A stretch of 37,653 bases of DNA from Bacteroidales bacterium (GTDB taxonomy: Bacteria; Bacteroidota; Bacteroidia; Bacteroidales; P3). A program made the position numbers and the translations under genes. The stretch is taken from NCBI GenBank assembly GCA_017480185.1, contig JAFVBC010000021.1, positions 1 through 37,653 of the forward strand, given 5' to 3'. Shown in pieces: positions 34,605 through 37,653 of the stretch (its first letter is position 1; every line of letters starts with the position of its first letter). The notes under the pieces are model-generated. The model was not told the DNA's origin. It worked only from the letters and a program-made list of their open reading frames with translations, and searched no databases.

Positions 34605-37180
34605 TGCTAATGATGCTACACAGAAGGTATTTAATCCCTGTAATATTACTACTATTGCTTGGTACCACAACATCGGCGCAGGTGGTGACTGGGATTGAGG
34701 GTGTGGTGGTGGATGCTCGCAGCGGCGAGCCACTGCCGTTTGTTAGCGTTTTCTGGGTAGGTACAACTGTAGGAATGTCGACGGATACCAATGGGCACTT
34801 CGAACTCAGTAACGACCAGGGTCTTGTTACCGTTGCCGTGCGATACATAGGCTACAAATCTCAGATTATCACACTCTCTCCTGGCAAGACGACGAAGGGT
34901 ACAAGGGTGAAGATGGAACGGGACAACTATGACCTAAATGAAGTGAAAGTTACGGCCAAAAGGACAAAATACATCCGAAAAGGTAACCCCGCTGTGGAAT
35001 TGGTTGAAAAGGTAATTGCTAACAAGGATGTAGGACGTGCTGAAGGTAGCGACAACTATAAAGTGGATGTGTATGAGAAACTGACAATGGCTATCAGCGA
35101 TGTTGATATAGATTATGAACGCTCGAAGCTGCTTAGTAAATTCTCGTTCCTGCGCAATTATATTGATACAACACAGAATAACGGTACTCCACTTCTCACC
35201 ATATCTCTACGAGAGACGAAGGCCGACGAATACTACAAACAAAACGGAAACTCCCGTCGCCACATTACGGCAAGGCGTATGCAAGGTCTTGATGCACTAC
35301 TCGATAAGGATGGACTGGCAAGCAATATTGATGCAATGTTCACTCGGGTGAACATTTTCGACAATAGCATTGAGCTAATGCTAAACCGTTTTGTCAGTCC
35401 GTTGAGCAGCACAATGGCAGTGGGATACTACCACTACTACATTATGGATACAGTGATAGTGGATGGCGACAGCTGTATAGAGATGGCTTTTGCACCAGTT
35501 AATCCAGAAAGTTTTGGCTTCACGGGCTACCTTTACATTATGAACGACAGTAGCTATGCCATTCGGAAATTCTCCATCAGCACTCCTCCTACCATCAATA
35601 TGAACTTTGTAAGCGACCTCAGTATAGAGCAAAAATTCCGCCAGTCGCAGAACGGCTTATGGGTTGCCGACGAACAACATATATACACACGCTTTTACAT
35701 CATCGAAGGTTGGCGTGAGCTCTACGCCCATCAAACAACTAAATTCGGTGATTATACTTTCGGCATGGTGCCACCCGACACGCTTTTCTCCTCATTCGAG
35801 GGCAACGAAATTGAAGCGACTGATGCACGCAAGCACAGCAAGACCGAATGGACTGCACTCCGCACTTTGCCGTTACAGGGGAAAGAAGCGATATTCGACA
35901 GTCTATTGGTTGAATTAAAACGTGTGCCAGAGTTCAACACAATCATCAAAACCGCCCAAGTGTTCGGGTCGGGCTACATCCCAACGCATTCCAATCGCGA
36001 CAAAAGCCGCCTCGATATTGGTCATATCTATAATATGGTGAGTTATAATTCACTTGAAGGATTGCGACTGCGCATTGGTGGAATGAGCACCACAAACCTC
36101 GATCCCCACTGGTTTGCCAATGGCTATGTAGCCTATGGATTGGGCGACCTACGCTTGAAACACAGTGCCTCACTCATCTATTCTTTCTCCGACAAGAAGT
36201 ATCACCCCTACGAGTCGCTACGCCACGCGCTGTACCTTACCAGCAGCTACGATGTTGAGGTGCCAGGCATGGATTACTCATTGCTTGACCGCGACAACAT
36301 CTTGATGTCGTTCTCAAAAGCAGGTTCTGTCGACCGCATGCAATATGTACGCCGCGTTAAACTACGCTATGAACACGAGTTTGCCAACCGTTTCAGCTAT
36401 GAACTTTGGGCGCAGTATGAAAACAATGAGTCTGCCGGCGACCTGCGCTACCACCGCATTATGGCCGATGGGAGTACCACGCAGGTGCGCTACTTCAACG
36501 ATGCCAGTTTGGGTATTCTTGTGCGTTATGCTCCAGGTGAACCGCTATATAACAATCGACTGGGGCAAGAGTCTCCGTTCAACCTATCGAAAGACTCCCC
36601 CGTGTTCCGTATGCAGCACATCGTGGGACTGATGGAGAATGAGTTTTTGTACAATCGCACAGATATATCTGTCGAAAAACGTATCTGGCTATCAGTATTC
36701 GGTCATATTGATACTAAAGTGCAAACTGGAGTGGTATGGAATCGCGTACCCTACCCAAAGCTTTTCTCGCCACCAGCCACCACGTCGCTTCTGATGACCC
36801 CAAACACATTCAGCCTAATGCAGCCCATGGAGTTCATCATGGATCAATATATCTCACTCCATGCCACCTACTACCTCAAGGGGCTCATTCTCAATCGTAT
36901 ACTCGTGATTAAACGCCTGGGGCTGCGCGAGGTACTTTCGTTTGCAGGCGTCTATGGTGGTCTCTCTGCAAAGAATACACCCAATGGTAAAGCAGGCATG
37001 TATCAGCTACCCGAGGGATGCTCTCCTATGGGAAAGATGCCTTATATGGAAGCGAGCGTCGGTATCGAGAATATTTTCAAATTCATTCGTATTGACTACG
37101 TATGCCGACTGACATATACCGACGGTCTCAACAGTTCGCAGAAAAACGGAATACGATTTACGTTCAGATTAACACTTTAG
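34604..37180 (+). CDS. DUF5686 / carboxypeptidase-regulatory-like outer-membrane protein
   Basis: An 858-aa protein with a Sec signal (RRYLIPVILLLLLGTTTSAQ). Residues of about 30-115 form a CarboxypepD_reg-like domain (GIEGVVVDARSGEPLPFVSV, then VRYIGYKSQ), the plug-like domain seen before TonB-dependent barrels. The remainder matches DUF5686: KYIRKGNPAVELVEKVIANK near 123, then a long region of aromatic beta strands ending RFTFRLTL. It is probably an outer-membrane barrel, with no known substrate. It overlaps the thioesterase stop by one base and is followed 14 bp later by a PorT-like gene. Confidence 0.88.
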   Translation: MLMMLHRRYLIPVILLLLLGTTTSAQVVTGIEGVVVDARSGEPLPFVSVFWVGTTVGMSTDTNGHFELSNDQGLVTVAVRYIGYKSQIITLSPGKTTKGTRVKMERDNYDLNEVKVTAKRTKYIRKGNPAVELVEKVIANKDVGRAEGSDNYKVDVYEKLTMAISDVDIDYERSKLLSKFSFLRNYIDTTQNNGTPLLTISLRETKADEYYKQNGNSRRHITARRMQGLDALLDKDGLASNIDAMFTRVNIFDNSIELMLNRFVSPLSSTMAVGYYHYYIMDTVIVDGDSCIEMAFAPVNPESFGFTGYLYIMNDSSYAIRKFSISTPPTINMNFVSDLSIEQKFRQSQNGLWVADEQHIYTRFYIIEGWRELYAHQTTKFGDYTFGMVPPDTLFSSFEGNEIEATDARKHSKTEWTALRTLPLQGKEAIFDSLLVELKRVPEFNTIIKTAQVFGSGYIPTHSNRDKSRLDIGHIYNMVSYNSLEGLRLRIGGMSTTNLDPHWFANGYVAYGLGDLRLKHSASLIYSFSDKKYHPYESLRHALYLTSSYDVEVPGMDYSLLDRDNILMSFSKAGSVDRMQYVRRVKLRYEHEFANRFSYELWAQYENNESAGDLRYHRIMADGSTTQVRYFNDASLGILVRYAPGEPLYNNRLGQESPFNLSKDSPVFRMQHIVGLMENEFLYNRTDISVEKRIWLSVFGHIDTKVQTGVVWNRVPYPKLFSPPATTSLLMTPNTFSLMQPMEFIMDQYISLHATYYLKGLILNRILVIKRLGLREVLSFAGVYGGLSAKNTPNGKAGMYQLPEGCSPMGKMPYMEASVGIENIFKFIRIDYVCRLTYTDGLNSSQKNGIRFTFRLTL

Positions 37181-37194
37181 GAAACAATAGCAAA

Positions 37195-37653
37195 ATGAAA
37201 AGAATATCTTTCGCATTGGTAATGTTGTCCGTCGTAACCACCCTGTCGGCTCAAGAAGTAGGGAAACAGCCAGTTGTCAATTGGGGATTGAAACTTCAAG
37301 CCAACACGTCGAACTTTATATTCAAGGACGTACCAACAATGCCCAGTTTGTCGTCGAAAATGAACGTCGGAGCCGAAGTTGGTGGTTTCATAGATTTCAA
37401 TATTACGCAGCGCTTCTATATCCAATTCGGATTGATGGGTACTTTTGAACAGTGCACTCTCAACTTTGGCGACCGTACGGCGCCAATGCAGTCGACGTCA
37501 TTAGAAATCCCAGTCTTTGCCCTATGGCGATTCGGGGATGCCCATCTGGGATGGTTCAGCATTGGCGGTGGCCCCTACACGGAATTCATTATATGGGGGG
37601 AGTTAGAAGGTTCTAATCCTTTTCACCACGTCATTACCGATGCTGCTACAGGT
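37195..37653 (+). CDS. PorT-like outer-membrane beta-barrel protein, 3' end beyond the window
   Basis: The first 153 codons are present without a stop. They encode a signal peptide (MKRISFALVMLSVVTTLSAQ) followed by strand-like segments typical of the PorT/OMP_b-brl family: WGLKLQANTSNF, NVGAEVGGFIDFNIT and FYIQFGLMGTFE, then SLEIPVFALWRFG. Such proteins are small outer-membrane barrels, often with no known ligand. It starts 14 bp after the DUF5686 gene and is probably in the same operon. Confidence 0.75.
   Translation, partial: MKRISFALVMLSVVTTLSAQEVGKQPVVNWGLKLQANTSNFIFKDVPTMPSLSSKMNVGAEVGGFIDFNITQRFYIQFGLMGTFEQCTLNFGDRTAPMQSTSLEIPVFALWRFGDAHLGWFSIGGGPYTEFIIWGELEGSNPFHHVITDAATG

Overview
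The window reads as a chromosome segment of a Bacteroidota bacterium, most likely order Bacteroidales. Three things point there. Genes are preceded by the Bacteroidota -7 promoter box TAnnTTTG (mostly TATCTTTG) rather than by Shine-Dalgarno-like leaders. Several families are typical of the phylum (DUF3276, DUF5683, DUF5686, DUF5723, DUF4369-TlpA). The phosphofructokinase has the residues of the pyrophosphate-dependent type. Genus cannot be fixed from the sequence alone. Most of the window is densely packed housekeeping DNA.

Layout. 160-6673 (+): TlpA-like lipoprotein, an outer-membrane-type protein, ribF, a YafV-like omega-amidase and mutS2. 6674-6925: a palindromic repeat and the gyrB promoter. 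6926-11030 (+): gyrB, an A+T-rich methyltransferase/HNH endonuclease pair (restriction-modification), and pepE, ending at a strong terminator. 11096-14284 (-): a pfp, envC-like, lpxH operon whose genes overlap. 14285-14662: divergent promoters around a long palindrome. 14663-18805 (+): a lipoprotein/DUF5723 pair and der. 18880-25116 (-): an eleven-gene co-oriented run (DUF3276, parA, parB, DUF5683, exbB, exbD, tonB, S4 RNA-binding protein, ECF sigma, putative anti-sigma, Spy/CpxP-like protein). 25216-29353 (-): a cysteine desulfidase-like protein, a deoxyhypusine-synthase-like protein and dnaB. 29354-29645: a second divergent promoter region with another palindrome. 29646-37653 (+): priA, an SRP RNA gene, a ZIP transporter, prfB, a thioesterase, a DUF5686 outer-membrane protein and a PorT-like protein cut by the window end.

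How the genes work together. DNA replication, repair and segregation are strongly represented (mutS2, gyrB, parAB, dnaB, priA). The cell envelope is the second theme: TonB-ExbB-ExbD energise outer-membrane transport, LpxH makes lipid A, the EnvC-like protein should control septal murein hydrolysis, and an ECF sigma module probably senses envelope stress.

The most unusual structures are non-coding. Three copies of a modular palindrome built from 11-bp units, and one palindrome of unrelated sequence built from 22-bp units upstream of gyrB, all end 54-71 bp upstream of a -7 box. A bacterial SRP RNA gene, recognised from its GGAA tetraloop and CAGG/AGCA internal loop, ends only a few bases before the start codon of a ZIP transporter. 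No tRNA, rRNA, CRISPR array, insertion sequence or prophage gene was seen.
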